DNA of 64,000 nucleotides from Bradyrhizobium sp. MOS003. Its GTDB lineage: Bacteria > Pseudomonadota > Alphaproteobacteria > Rhizobiales > Xanthobacteraceae. The notes beneath the pieces are model-generated. The model did not search any database and was not told the origin of the DNA. It saw only the letters and a program-made list of their open reading frames with translations. Position 1 is the first letter of the stretch. The number at the start of each line of letters is the position of its first letter. Positions 17,442 to 26,513 of the stretch are shown piece after piece. The stretch is taken from positions 218,945 to 282,944 of the forward strand of contig NZ_PYFW01000008.1 in NCBI RefSeq assembly GCF_003020125.1, in the 5' to 3' direction. A program made the position numbers and the translations under genes.

Positions 17442-17567
17442 CGTCATGCCCGGGCTTGCCCGCCTGCGCGGCCGAAGCCGCTTCGGCGAGGCGAAGGCCC
17501 GGGGCATCCACGTTCTTTGCGGCGGGTATTACAGACGTCGATGGCCGGGACAAGCCCGGCCATGACG
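17442..17567. repeat. Dispersed intergenic repeat of the MAGLVPAI type
   Basis: Two arms, CATGCCCGGGCTTGCCCG at the left and CGGGACAAGCCCGGCCATG at the right, form an inverted repeat. Between them CGAAGCCGCTTCGGCG makes an inner hairpin. Read on the minus strand, the right arm gives the peptide MAGLVPAID, which is widespread in Bradyrhizobium and other alphaproteobacterial annotations as a spurious gene start. It separates the SDR gene from purF. Confidence 0.85.
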
Positions 17568-17610
17568 AAAAAGCAGCCCTCTGATGAGCCCCGGGATGAC
17601 GGCTGCGCCG

Positions 17611-19134
17611 TCAGCTCGCTTCCGCCAGCAGCGACAGCTGCCGCGGCTGCTGCTCGGTCTGGGTCTGGTCGGTGAGGTGGGTCGGATACGCCCCGGTGAA
17701 GCAATGATCCGAGAACTTCGGATTGGCGGGGTCGCGGCCGGGCTCGCCCATGGCGCGGTACATGCCGTCGATCGACAGGAAAGCGAGCGAGTCCGCGCCG
17801 ATAATCTCGCGCATCTCCTCCAGCGAATGGGTCGCCGCCAGAAGACCGCCGCGGTCGGGCAGGTCGATGCCGTAATAGTCGGGATAGAGGATCGGGGGCG
17901 AAGCGAGGCGGAAGTGCACTTCCTTGGCACCGGCATCGCGCATCATGCGCACGATCTTCTTCGAGGTGGTGCCGCGCACCAGCGAGTCGTCGATCAGGAT
18001 GATGCGCTTGCCTTCGATCGCGGCGCGGTTGGCCGAATGCTTCATGCGCACGCCGGATTCGCGGATCGCCTGCGTCGGCTGGATGAAGGTGCGGCCGACA
18101 TAATGGTTGCGGATGATGCCGAGCTCGAACGGCACGCCCGAATGCTGGCTGTAGCCGACGGCGGCGGGCACGCCGGAATCCGGCACCGGCACCACGACGT
18201 CGATCGGCACGTGACTCTCGCGCGCGAGCTGCGCGCCGAAGGCCTTGCGCACCTCGTAAACCGAGCGGCCGTGGACGATGGAGTCCGGACGGGAGAAGTA
18301 GATGTATTCGAAGATGCAGGGCCGCGGCGCGATCCGCGGAAACGGCTTGTGGACGTCCTGGCCGTTCTCGTCGAACACGACGACTTCGCCCGGCTCGATG
18401 TCGCGCACGAAGCGGGCGCCGATGATGTCGAGGGCGCAGGTCTCCGACGTCAGGATCGGGCAGCCGTCGAGCTCGCCGAGCACCAGCGGACGGATGCCGC
18501 GCGGATCGCGCGCGCCGACCAGCTTCTTGTTGGTCAGCGAGACCAGCGCATAGGCGCCCTCGATCTCGCGCAGCGCGTCGATATAGCGTTCGATGAAGCG
18601 GCTGCGCCTTGAGCGCGCGACCAGGTGCAGGATCACCTCGGTGTCGGTGGTCGACTGCATCATCGCGCCGCTCTTCACGAGCTCGCGGCGCAGCGTCAGG
18701 CCGTTGGTGAGATTGCCGTTGTGGGCGACCGCGAGGCCGCCGGCATTGAGCTCGGCGAAAAGCGGCTGCACGTTGCGCAGGATGGTGGCGCCGGTGGTGG
18801 AGTAGCGGACATGGCCGACGGCCATGTTGCCGGGCAGGCGGTCGATCACCTCGCGGCGGGAGAAGGTGTCGCCGACGAGGCCGAGGCGGCGTTCGCTGTG
18901 AAACCGACTGCCATCGTAAGAGACGATGCCTGCGGCCTCCTGGCCGCGATGCTGAAGCGCGTGCAGGCCGAGCGCGGTGATGGCGGCGGCGTCAGGGTGA
19001 CCGTAGATGCCGAAGACGCCGCATTCCTCGCGCAGCGTATCTCCTTCCAGGTCGTCCTGAACCTCTAGCGCGGCCGGACCCGGGCCGGCGTTTGGATCGA
19101 GATCAAATTGGGCGTCCTGGTCAGGGTCTCGCAT
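17611..19134 (-). CDS. purF: Amidophosphoribosyltransferase (glutamine PRPP amidotransferase)
   Basis: 507 residues. It catalyses the first committed step of purine synthesis, PRPP plus glutamine to phosphoribosylamine. The Ntn-hydrolase glutaminase domain starts at Cys38 in EECGVFGIYGH, so an N-terminal propeptide of 37 residues is expected to be cleaved off. ALQHRGQEAAGIVS and GHVRYSTTG follow. The phosphoribosyltransferase domain carries the PRPP loop IILIDDSLVRGTTSKKIV. No cysteine cluster for an Fe-S centre is obvious by eye. The order cvpA-purF on the minus strand, 28 bp apart, is conserved in many bacteria. Confidence 0.97.
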   Translation of the reverse strand: MRDPDQDAQFDLDPNAGPGPAALEVQDDLEGDTLREECGVFGIYGHPDAAAITALGLHALQHRGQEAAGIVSYDGSRFHSERRLGLVGDTFSRREVIDRLPGNMAVGHVRYSTTGATILRNVQPLFAELNAGGLAVAHNGNLTNGLTLRRELVKSGAMMQSTTDTEVILHLVARSRRSRFIERYIDALREIEGAYALVSLTNKKLVGARDPRGIRPLVLGELDGCPILTSETCALDIIGARFVRDIEPGEVVVFDENGQDVHKPFPRIAPRPCIFEYIYFSRPDSIVHGRSVYEVRKAFGAQLARESHVPIDVVVPVPDSGVPAAVGYSQHSGVPFELGIIRNHYVGRTFIQPTQAIRESGVRMKHSANRAAIEGKRIILIDDSLVRGTTSKKIVRMMRDAGAKEVHFRLASPPILYPDYYGIDLPDRGGLLAATHSLEEMREIIGADSLAFLSIDGMYRAMGEPGRDPANPKFSDHCFTGAYPTHLTDQTQTEQQPRQLSLLAEAS

Positions 19135-19162
19135 CTCGTCCGCGCCTCTCTTTGGGGCTAAA

Positions 19163-19792
19163 TCAACGCGCCGCAGGTTTCTCGATCAGCTTTTTCAGGC
19201 CGTCACGAGCAGGTTTACTGTATCCATCGCCACTGCCCGAAGGCTGCTGCTCGGATTCAGCTTGATCATCATCTGGTTTGTTTTTCTTGAATCTCTTCAA
19301 GATGGTGTTCTCGGGGTCGTCAGGCAAGAGCGCCATCAGCCAATCTCCGGTTCCCTGCAGCACCACGCGGGATTTGGCCCCCGTGACCCAGTCCGGGCGC
19401 TGCTTGTCCGGAACCAGCCAGGTGAAGAACAGGAAGGCGACCACGACGATCAAAAGCCCGCGAGCGAGCCCAAACAGGAAGCCGAGGGTCCGGTCCAGGG
19501 CGCCGATTCTGGAATCCAGGATCATGTCCGAGATCCGGACCGTGATCACGGAGACCACGACCAGGGTGCCCACGAACACACCGGCGACGACGACGACGCT
19601 CGCCACGGTGTCGTTGTTGAAATAGCTCTTGGCGGTCGGGAGCAGCTTCGAGAAGGAGTACAGCGTCACGATCGCCGCCGCGCCCCAGGCCGCGATCGAC
19701 AGGATTTCGCGCATGAAGCCACGAACCATGGCGAGCAGGCCCGAGATCAGCATCACACCGAGCAGGATCAGGTCGAGGATGGTTACTGGCAT
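19163..19792 (-). CDS. cvpA: CvpA family inner-membrane protein
   Basis: 209 residues with four hydrophobic segments at the N-terminal two-thirds: MPVTILDLILLGVMLISGLL, AWGAAAIVTLYSF, VVVAGVFVGTLVVVSVITV and GLARGLLIVVVAFLFFTWLV. A polar C-terminal tail of about 60 residues rich in Lys, Asp and Gln follows. CvpA was named for colicin V production and is associated with envelope homeostasis. It lies directly upstream of purF, as in E. coli, and the two are probably co-transcribed. Confidence 0.93.
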   Translation of the reverse strand: MPVTILDLILLGVMLISGLLAMVRGFMREILSIAAWGAAAIVTLYSFSKLLPTAKSYFNNDTVASVVVVAGVFVGTLVVVSVITVRISDMILDSRIGALDRTLGFLFGLARGLLIVVVAFLFFTWLVPDKQRPDWVTGAKSRVVLQGTGDWLMALLPDDPENTILKRFKKNKPDDDQAESEQQPSGSGDGYSKPARDGLKKLIEKPAAR

Positions 19793-19960
19793 CGGCTGGT
19801 CTGGTCCGCTCGTACGTCGAAGGTGCTCTAACCGAATCGGTGTTTGGCCGCTGCCCTAAAAGAGGGGCAGACGGCGTTCCCGGCAAGGCCGCAACCACGC
19901 AATCCCATGCTGCTTTTGTGACGGCTGTATAGCGGCGGGGGCGGGGGACGTCACCACCAG

Positions 19961-21409
19961 CTAACCCTCTCCGCGGCGGAATCTTGCCGGTGTGGCATTT
20001 TTCTCTGCCTGCGGGTTCTGTTCGCCGCGGCGGGAGCCTCGGGCGGCGATCTCGGCGACCAGCGTCGTCAGGCTGTTGACCGTGTTCAGGGACAGTCCGG
20101 CGTCGCCACCGGCATCACCGCCACGGGCCGATTCGGGCAGCACGGCGCGCTTGAAGCCGAGCTTGGCTGCTTCTTTCAGCCGCGCCGGGGTCTGCGCCAC
20201 CGGACGAATGACGCCGGAGAGCGAAATCTCGCCGAAATAGACGGCATCCGTGGGTAACTGAGCGTTAACCAGCGACGACACCAGCGCAGCCGCGGCCGCC
20301 ATGTCCGCCGCCGGCTCGTGGATGCGCAGGCCGCCGGCGACGTTCAGATAGACGTCGTGGCCGGACAGCTTGACCCCGCAATGGGCCTCCAGCACCGCCA
20401 GCACCATGGAAAGCCGGCTCTGATCCCAGCCGACCACGGCCCGGCGCGGCGTACCGAGCGAGGTCGGCGCCACCAGCGCCTGCAACTCGACCAGAACGGG
20501 CCGCGTGCCTTCGATGCCCGCGAAGACTGCGGTGCCGGGCGTGCCGAGATCGCGCTCGGAGAGGAACAGCTCCGAGGGGTTGGTGACTTCGCGCAAGCCC
20601 AATCCCGTCATCTCGAACACGCCGATCTCGTCGGTCGGCCCGAAACGGTTCTTCACGGCGCGCAGGATACGGAATTGCTGCGAGCCTTCGCCCTCGAACG
20701 ACAGCACGGCGTCGACCATGTGCTCGACCACGCGGGGGCCGGCGATCTGGCCGTCCTTGGTGACATGGCCGACCAGGATGATGGCAGCGCCGGTCTTCTT
20801 GGCGAAACGGATCAGCGCCTGAGCCGAGGCGCGCACCTGGGTCACCGTGCCCGGCGCCGATTCCACGGTGTCGGTCCACATCGTCTGGATCGAATCGATC
20901 ACGATCAGCCGGGGCACCGCGCCCTCGGACAGCGTCGAGACGATGTCCTCGACCGAGGTTTCGGCGGCGAGCTGCACCGGTGCATCCGAGAGCCCAAGCC
21001 GTTCGGCGCGCAGCCGCACCTGGGCGATGGCTTCTTCGCCGGAGATGTAGACGATGCGATGGCCGGCGCGCGCCATCAGGCTGGTCGCCTGCGTAAGCAG
21101 CGTCGATTTGCCGATGCCGGGATCGCCGCCCACCAGCAGCACCGAGCCGCGGACGAAGCCGCCGCCGGTGACGCGGTCGAGTTCGGTCATGCCTGAGGAC
21201 AGGCGAGGCGCATCCTGGGTTTTCCCCGACAGGCTCTCCAGCGCAAACGTCCGTCCCTTGCGCTTGGAGCGGATCGAGACCGGGACGCTGCCGCCGGTGT
21301 CCTCCTCGGCGAGCGTATTCCACTCGCCGCAGGATTCGCACTTGCCCTGCCAGCGGTTATAGGCCGCGCCGCAGTTCTGGCAGACGAAGGAAAGCGTGTT
21401 CTTGGCCAT
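19961..21409 (-). CDS. radA: DNA repair protein RadA (Sms)
   Basis: 482 residues, a RecA-related helicase acting on branched recombination intermediates. An N-terminal zinc finger uses Cys10, 13, 24 and 27 (CQNC and CESC). The ATPase core has Walker A GGDPGIGKST. The RadA signature VKNRFGPTDEIGVFEM is present, and a C-terminal Lon-protease-like domain includes GLRIHEPAADMAAAAALVSS. The tail after about residue 455 is polar and probably disordered. No overlapping operon partner is seen; 168 bp separate it from cvpA. Confidence 0.97.
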   Translation of the reverse strand: MAKNTLSFVCQNCGAAYNRWQGKCESCGEWNTLAEEDTGGSVPVSIRSKRKGRTFALESLSGKTQDAPRLSSGMTELDRVTGGGFVRGSVLLVGGDPGIGKSTLLTQATSLMARAGHRIVYISGEEAIAQVRLRAERLGLSDAPVQLAAETSVEDIVSTLSEGAVPRLIVIDSIQTMWTDTVESAPGTVTQVRASAQALIRFAKKTGAAIILVGHVTKDGQIAGPRVVEHMVDAVLSFEGEGSQQFRILRAVKNRFGPTDEIGVFEMTGLGLREVTNPSELFLSERDLGTPGTAVFAGIEGTRPVLVELQALVAPTSLGTPRRAVVGWDQSRLSMVLAVLEAHCGVKLSGHDVYLNVAGGLRIHEPAADMAAAAALVSSLVNAQLPTDAVYFGEISLSGVIRPVAQTPARLKEAAKLGFKRAVLPESARGGDAGGDAGLSLNTVNSLTTLVAEIAARGSRRGEQNPQAEKNATPARFRRGEG

Positions 21410-21589
21410 GGGGAACGGGTGAGTCGCGGTTTTCAGGTTGCTGATAGCACGGAATGACGGGGCGATATCCCGGTCGGTCGCGCCGGATATACCTTTCGTT
21501 AGCCTTATGCCGCCGTAGGGGAGCCGATTTTGCGAAGTGTTAGCTGACGCGGGTCCATTTCTGGAACCATAAAGGGGCGGCGGAGAGGC

Positions 21590-22741
21590 ATGACGAAAAT
21601 CCTGCGCTTATTGCTCGTTGCGGGCGCAGTTTGTGGCGGCCTCGTCGCGTCCGCCTGCCACAGCCTCGCCAGGTCCCTCGACATCGTCTTCGTCAATCCC
21701 GGCAAGACCGGAGAGGTCTATTGGGACATGGTCGCGCAGACCATGCAGGCCGCCGGCCGCAAGCTCGACGCGCATGTCGAGGTGCTGAACAGCGAGCGCA
21801 ACTATCGCACCATGCAGGAGCTCGGCTTCGGCGTGCTGGCGCGTCACGACAAGCCCGATTTCCTCATCCTGTCGAACGAGGAATCCGCCGCCGTCCCGAT
21901 CGTGGAAGCGGCCGAGGCTGCCGGCGTCAAGACGTTGCTGCTCTCGAACACGCTGATCGGCGAGGATGCGGTGCGTCTTGGACCGCCCAGGCAGAAGCTC
22001 AAGACCTGGCTCGGCGACATCACGACCGATCTTCAGACCGCGGGCGCACGGATGGCCAATGCCCTGATCCGAACCGCGCGTGACGAGAAATGGCAGAGCC
22101 CGGACGGCAAGATCCACATCCTCGGCATCGGCGGTGACGAGATCACGCCGGCCTCGATCGCGCGCAACGCCGGTCTCAAGCTCGCGGTGGATGCCGCGCC
22201 TGACGTTGTGGTGGACCGGCTGCTGTTCGCCAACTGGACGCAGTCGGAGGCCGAGAACGTCACCGCGAATTATCTGAGCTGGGCCTCGCGCAAGCAAATC
22301 CGTCCCGCCGGCATCTGGGCCGGCAACGATCCCATGGCGCTCGGTGCGATCCGCGCGGTGATGGCCGCCGGCCTCGTGCCTGGCCGCGACATCCAGCTCG
22401 TTGGCCTCAACTGGTCGGAGGAGGCGCTGCGCGAGATCAGGGCAGGCCGCCTGCTGCTGACCGACGGCGGGCATTTCCTGCTCGGCGGCTGGTCGATCGT
22501 CCTGTTGCGCGACTATGCCGACGGCTGCGATTTCGCGGCTGTGTCGCCTCGGGTCGAGGTCAAGACGTCCGCGATCACGCGCCAAAATCTCGGTTCGGTC
22601 GGCGACCTCATCAAGACGCGCGCGTTCGACCGGATAGACTTTGCCCGCTTCAGGGCGAAGGCGGGTCGCTGCGGCCACTATGACTTTTCCCTCGACGCGC
22701 TCATTTCGTCCCTGCCGGTTCCCGAAGGCGTTGCCGACTGA
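21590..22741 (+). CDS. Periplasmic substrate-binding protein paired with a GGDEF-EAL receptor
   Basis: 383 residues. A signal peptide, MTKILRLLLVAGAVCGGLVA, is followed by SAC (Cys23, a poor lipobox), so the protein is periplasmic or lipid-anchored. The fold is type I periplasmic binding protein (Peripla_BP_4, sugar/LuxP/LacI-like): DIVFVNPGKTGEVYWDMVAQ at the start, KPDFLILSNEES, HILGIGGDEITPASIARNAG and IWAGNDPMALGAIRAVMAAG. No permease or ATPase gene is near. Its TGA shares one base with the ATG of the downstream membrane GGDEF-EAL gene, so translation is coupled. Inference: it binds a small ligand and presents it to that receptor, as LuxP does for LuxQ. The ligand is unknown. Confidence 0.88.
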   Translation: MTKILRLLLVAGAVCGGLVASACHSLARSLDIVFVNPGKTGEVYWDMVAQTMQAAGRKLDAHVEVLNSERNYRTMQELGFGVLARHDKPDFLILSNEESAAVPIVEAAEAAGVKTLLLSNTLIGEDAVRLGPPRQKLKTWLGDITTDLQTAGARMANALIRTARDEKWQSPDGKIHILGIGGDEITPASIARNAGLKLAVDAAPDVVVDRLLFANWTQSEAENVTANYLSWASRKQIRPAGIWAGNDPMALGAIRAVMAAGLVPGRDIQLVGLNWSEEALREIRAGRLLLTDGGHFLLGGWSIVLLRDYADGCDFAAVSPRVEVKTSAITRQNLGSVGDLIKTRAFDRIDFARFRAKAGRCGHYDFSLDALISSLPVPEGVAD

Positions 22742-24807
22742 TGAGCAAGGATGAGGCGATGATTGATCCCGAACGCCACGAGCCGGCCGCACCGCGCTTG
22801 CGCCCGGTCGTTCGCGCCATGATCTGGGCTACGGTACCCGTGCTGCTGCTGGTGCAATTGCTCGCCTCGACCGGCATGGAGGCTTCGAGCTTCTGGTCCC
22901 AGATCAGTCAGCTCGACGCCCACATGGCCCGGGTCGCCGAGAGCCGGGCCGAGCTGATCGCCGAGCCGCTCTGGAAGATGCGCTACGACCAGGTGACGGG
23001 CGTGCTCAACGAGATCATGAACGACGAGACCATCGCGGGAGCAACCGTCTATGACGATACGGGCGCAGCGATCGCCCGCGTGGTGGCGCGCTCCGAAGAC
23101 CATTCGATCGCAGAGATCTCGCGCCCGGTCCATTACAGCAACGGCAACATGGCGGTTCAGGCCGGCCGTATCGTGATCGCCTATTCCTATGCGGGGCTTT
23201 ACGCAGGCGCGGGCAGCCGGATGGTGCGCCTGCTGGTCGTCGGCCTGCTCGCGACGTTCGCGACACTGATCGCGATGCGGATCTCCGCCAACATCTTCAT
23301 CGGCAGGCCGCTCGCGGCCATGATGTCGGCGATCCAGCGCAGCAAGCAGGACGGCCGGGCCTATCCGGCGGACGTCAAATCCTCCAACGAATTCGGCCAG
23401 CTCGCGCGCGCCTTCAACGCGATGCAGCACACGACATCGGGCGCGCTCGACCGGCTCGGGCACATGGCCGGGCACGATCCGCTCACGGGACTTCCCAACC
23501 GGCGCTCCCTGACCGAGCGGCTGGCCGTGGCGAGCCGCGATGGAGGCAGGCCGGACGCGCTGGTCGCGTTCTGCTTCATCGATCTCGACGACTTCAAGGG
23601 CATCAACGACACTTTCGGCCACGAGGCCGGCGACAATTTCCTGGTTCATATCGCCGAGCGCCTTCGCGGCGCTGTCGAAGCGGAGGACTGGGTCGCCCGG
23701 CTCGGCGGCGACGAGTTCGTCGTCATCCGTCCCGAGGTCGGTCACGAAAAGGCGGCGTACGCATTCGCCCAGCAGGTGCTGGACGCCATTTCCGAACCGA
23801 TCCGGCTCCACGACAAGCAGGTCGTGCCGCGCGCCAGCATCGGCCTTGCCGTGCGCCGCGCCGACGATCCGGAGCTGTCGCATCTGCCGACGCTGGCCGA
23901 CATCGCGCTCTATCACGCCAAGAGCAAGGCGCCCGGCACGGTCGCTGTGCTGGACGAAGCGCTCCAGCGCGATTACCGCCACGACAGGGATCTCGAGCTC
24001 GCCATTCCCGCGGGCTTTGCCGAGGGACAATTCGAGGTCTGGTACCAGAGCCAGGTCGACCTCGAAAGCCACGACGTCGTCGGCCTGGAGGCGCTGATCC
24101 GCTGGCGCCATCCCGAACATGGCGTGATCGGTCCCGGCGAATTCCTGCCGTTGATCGAACGCAGCGGCAACAATGCGCGGCTGACCCGCTACGTACTGAC
24201 CGATGCCTGCCGGGCCTTGCAACGCCTGGCCGCGGCCGGCCGGCCGCAGATCCGGATCGCGATCAATCTGCCGCCGTCCGAGCTTGCCGACCACTCGCTC
24301 GCCGCCGAGCTGCGTGCGACCTGCGCGCGCTTCGACGTTGCCGCCAGCTCGCTCGAGCTCGAGATCACCGAGGGATCGCTGATCAACAACATCGCCAGCG
24401 CCACCGAGACGCTGCATCGCCTGCGCCGCCTGGGTGCCACCATCGCGCTCGACGATTTCGGCACCGGCTACAGCTCGCTCGCTCATCTCAGGCGCTTCCC
24501 GCTCGACAAGGTCAAGATCGACAAGGCCTTCATCAGCGAGATTCCCAATAGCGCAGAAGACAAGGCGATCGTCGGCGTGATCGCATCGCTCGCCGGCACG
24601 CTGGGGCTCACTTTGGTCGCCGAAGGCATCGAGCGGCCCGGGCAGGCGGCGGCCATGCGCGAGATGGGCGTGAGGTTCGGACAGGGCTATCTCTACCAGC
24701 GGCCGCAGCCGCTCGACGCCTTGCTGGAATGGCTCGAGAAGCGGCCGAGGGCCGAGAGCTGCATCGTCACCGACAGCCCGTCGATCGCGCCCGAATTCGC
24801 CGCCTGA
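22741..24807 (+). CDS. Membrane HAMP-GGDEF-EAL protein (dual cyclic-di-GMP enzyme)
   Basis: 688 residues. Transmembrane helix 1 is at ~24-43, a periplasmic domain at ~44-160, helix 2 at ~161-180, HAMP at ~185-235, GGDEF at ~245-405 and EAL at ~425-680. The GGDEF motif is intact (residues 322-326), with DLDDFKGINDTFGHEAGD ahead of it. The EAL motif (450-452) and the catalytic set INLPPSEL, ELEITEG, DDFGTGYSSL, VKIDKAF, AEGIE and GQGYLYQRP are all present, so both cyclase and phosphodiesterase activity are possible. No RxxD inhibitory site was noted just before GGDEF. The start overlaps the binding-protein stop (TGATG). A small hairpin (24801-24816) covers its stop codon, between convergent genes. 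Confidence 0.95.
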   Translation: MSKDEAMIDPERHEPAAPRLRPVVRAMIWATVPVLLLVQLLASTGMEASSFWSQISQLDAHMARVAESRAELIAEPLWKMRYDQVTGVLNEIMNDETIAGATVYDDTGAAIARVVARSEDHSIAEISRPVHYSNGNMAVQAGRIVIAYSYAGLYAGAGSRMVRLLVVGLLATFATLIAMRISANIFIGRPLAAMMSAIQRSKQDGRAYPADVKSSNEFGQLARAFNAMQHTTSGALDRLGHMAGHDPLTGLPNRRSLTERLAVASRDGGRPDALVAFCFIDLDDFKGINDTFGHEAGDNFLVHIAERLRGAVEAEDWVARLGGDEFVVIRPEVGHEKAAYAFAQQVLDAISEPIRLHDKQVVPRASIGLAVRRADDPELSHLPTLADIALYHAKSKAPGTVAVLDEALQRDYRHDRDLELAIPAGFAEGQFEVWYQSQVDLESHDVVGLEALIRWRHPEHGVIGPGEFLPLIERSGNNARLTRYVLTDACRALQRLAAAGRPQIRIAINLPPSELADHSLAAELRATCARFDVAASSLELEITEGSLINNIASATETLHRLRRLGATIALDDFGTGYSSLAHLRRFPLDKVKIDKAFISEIPNSAEDKAIVGVIASLAGTLGLTLVAEGIERPGQAAAMREMGVRFGQGYLYQRPQPLDALLEWLEKRPRAESCIVTDSPSIAPEFAA

Positions 24808-24817
24808 GCGCAGGCGA

Positions 24818-25543
24818 TTACGGCTGCGTCGCGTTCCAGAGCATCGAGAGACCGGCTGCGATCATGATCGCGTCCATCACCAGGCGGAACATGTCCGGCT
24901 TGAGGTGCAGCACGAAGCGTTTTGCGATGAACGCGCCCGACATCAGCGAGGAGCCCGCGATCAGGCCCTTCATGAAGACATCGCCGGTCAGCGCGCCGAA
25001 GCGCTCGAAGGTCACGGATTTCGCGAAGTAGAGGCCGAGCGAGCTCGCGGCCTCGGTCGCAAGGAAAGCACCCCTGGACAGGCCGTAGAACAGAAACAGC
25101 GGCACGCTGAGAGGGCCGGTGGAGACCACGATGCCGGTGAGATAGCCGATCACGGCGCCGCCGATCGCCAGATGCCAGAGATTGGCCTTGAGGTCGTGCC
25201 GCGCCAGCCAGTGCCGCACCGGCACCATCGCAATCAGGAAGACGCCGATGGCGAGATCGACGGCGTGCGAGGGCAGGGCCAGCAGCGTCCGGGCGCCGAG
25301 CACGGCGGCCGGAATGCCCGTGACCGAATAGGCCGCGCAGGCCCGCCAGTCGACCTCGCGCCACCAGGCCAGGATGCGCGAGAAGTTCGCCATCACGGAC
25401 GCGACCGCCATGATCGGCACCGCTTCCTTCGGCCCATAGGCATAGACCAGCACCGGCATCAGCATGATCGACGAACCGGTGCCGACGATGCCTGAGATGG
25501 TGCCGGCAATGAGGCCGACGGCGAGGACGAACAGAAAGGCCAC
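24818..25543 (-). CDS. TauE/SafE family anion permease (sulfite/organosulfonate exporter-like)
   Basis: 241 residues with a GTG start at 25543. It has about seven to eight hydrophobic segments. FVLAVGLIAGTISGIVGTGS at the N-terminus is the TauE/SafE (DUF81) repeat with its G-x-G-S motif, and FYGLSRGAFLATEAASSLGL is in the second repeat. Such proteins move small anions such as sulfite, sulfoacetate or organic acids across the inner membrane. It lies 43 bp after ribokinase on the same strand, so it may be the last gene of the GntR-controlled operon, possibly exporting a product. Confidence 0.88.
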   Translation of the reverse strand: MAFLFVLAVGLIAGTISGIVGTGSSIMLMPVLVYAYGPKEAVPIMAVASVMANFSRILAWWREVDWRACAAYSVTGIPAAVLGARTLLALPSHAVDLAIGVFLIAMVPVRHWLARHDLKANLWHLAIGGAVIGYLTGIVVSTGPLSVPLFLFYGLSRGAFLATEAASSLGLYFAKSVTFERFGALTGDVFMKGLIAGSSLMSGAFIAKRFVLHLKPDMFRLVMDAIMIAAGLSMLWNATQP

Positions 25544-25586
25544 GTGCAGGGCTCCAGGAATCGGAGCACTTTAGCCGGACATGGCG

Positions 25587-26504
25587 CTAAGCGAGAGACG
25601 GAATCTTCTCCCGCATCGGCATGCCGGCCTGCGCACCGGGCGTGAGGCACTTTTGGGCCGCCGCTTCGCATCCGACCCCAAGAGCGGTTTGCAACGGAAC
25701 CCCTTCGTGGATCATCGCCGCAAATGCACCGGCAAAGGTGTCGCCGGCGCCGGTGGTGTCCACGGGCACGATACGCGGCGCGGGCGCGCGCAGGCGGGTT
25801 CCGTCCGCTGCGACAGCCAAGGCGCCTTGGGCGCCGGCAGTGACGATGCAGGTGAGGTTGCCGGCCTTCGCAAGCTCCGTTGCTGCGGCTTCGTAATCGG
25901 AGCGAGCGAGGCCGATGGCAGCGGCAGCGTCGAGCGCCTCGTGTTCGTTGGCGAGAAGAAAGTCGGTGGCGGCGAGAAGCTCGGTCACCACCTCGCGCGT
26001 CATCTTCTCGGGAACGGGTGCGAGATTCCAAATGACGGTGCCGGAGGCGGAATGCGTCCGGCGTGCCGCTGCCAGCGCCTGCGCAAAGGGTATTTCCATC
26101 TGAAGCACAAGCACCGTGTCGGCACCGAAGAGCGTCGCGGGAAGCTCGCCGGCATTCGCCGTCATATTGGCGCCGCTGGCCACCGTAATCGCATTCTCGC
26201 CGGCCGGATCGACCGTGATGAAGGCGCAGCCGGTGGACTCATCCGCCCTGACGACCAGCGCGGCGTCAACGCCGTTCGCCTGGAGATTCGCGATCGCACT
26301 GTCGCCAAACCCATCCCGGCCGACGCGGCCCGCCATGCGGACCTGGCCGGGTGCTGCTATCCGTGCGGCAGCAACGGCCTGGTTGGCGCCCTTGCCGCCG
26401 AAATGGCGCTGGTAGGAGGGTGCGAGCACGGTCCGGCCGGGGCCGGGAATGACCGGGACCTGCGCCACCAGATCGATGTTGATCGACCCGAACACCAGGA
26501 TCAT
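25587..26504 (-). CDS. rbsK: Ribokinase-like PfkB sugar kinase
   Basis: 305-residue cytoplasmic kinase of the PfkB family. The N-terminal GSINIDLVAQVP and GGKGANQAVAAARI form the sugar-binding signature. LLANEHEA and the C-terminal DTTGAGDTFAGAFAAM provide the catalytic Asp and the anion hole. Motifs and length match ribokinase, which converts D-ribose to ribose 5-phosphate, but the neighbours are not a ribose transporter (polar-amino-acid type instead), so another pentose, tetrose or deoxy-sugar acid is possible. It lies 9 bp downstream of rpiB in the same operon. Confidence 0.9.
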   Translation of the reverse strand: MILVFGSINIDLVAQVPVIPGPGRTVLAPSYQRHFGGKGANQAVAAARIAAPGQVRMAGRVGRDGFGDSAIANLQANGVDAALVVRADESTGCAFITVDPAGENAITVASGANMTANAGELPATLFGADTVLVLQMEIPFAQALAAARRTHSASGTVIWNLAPVPEKMTREVVTELLAATDFLLANEHEALDAAAAIGLARSDYEAAATELAKAGNLTCIVTAGAQGALAVAADGTRLRAPAPRIVPVDTTGAGDTFAGAFAAMIHEGVPLQTALGVGCEAAAQKCLTPGAQAGMPMREKIPSLA

Positions 26505-26513
26505 GGCGCGACG

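Noticed and set aside
17444..17936. Small proteins containing MAGLVPAI
   Set aside because: They arise from the dispersed repeat at 17442..17567 and from a shadow frame of purF.
20265..21341. Long frame overlapping radA
   Set aside because: It lies in another frame of the same bases and has no recognisable motif; RadA signatures are on the true frame.
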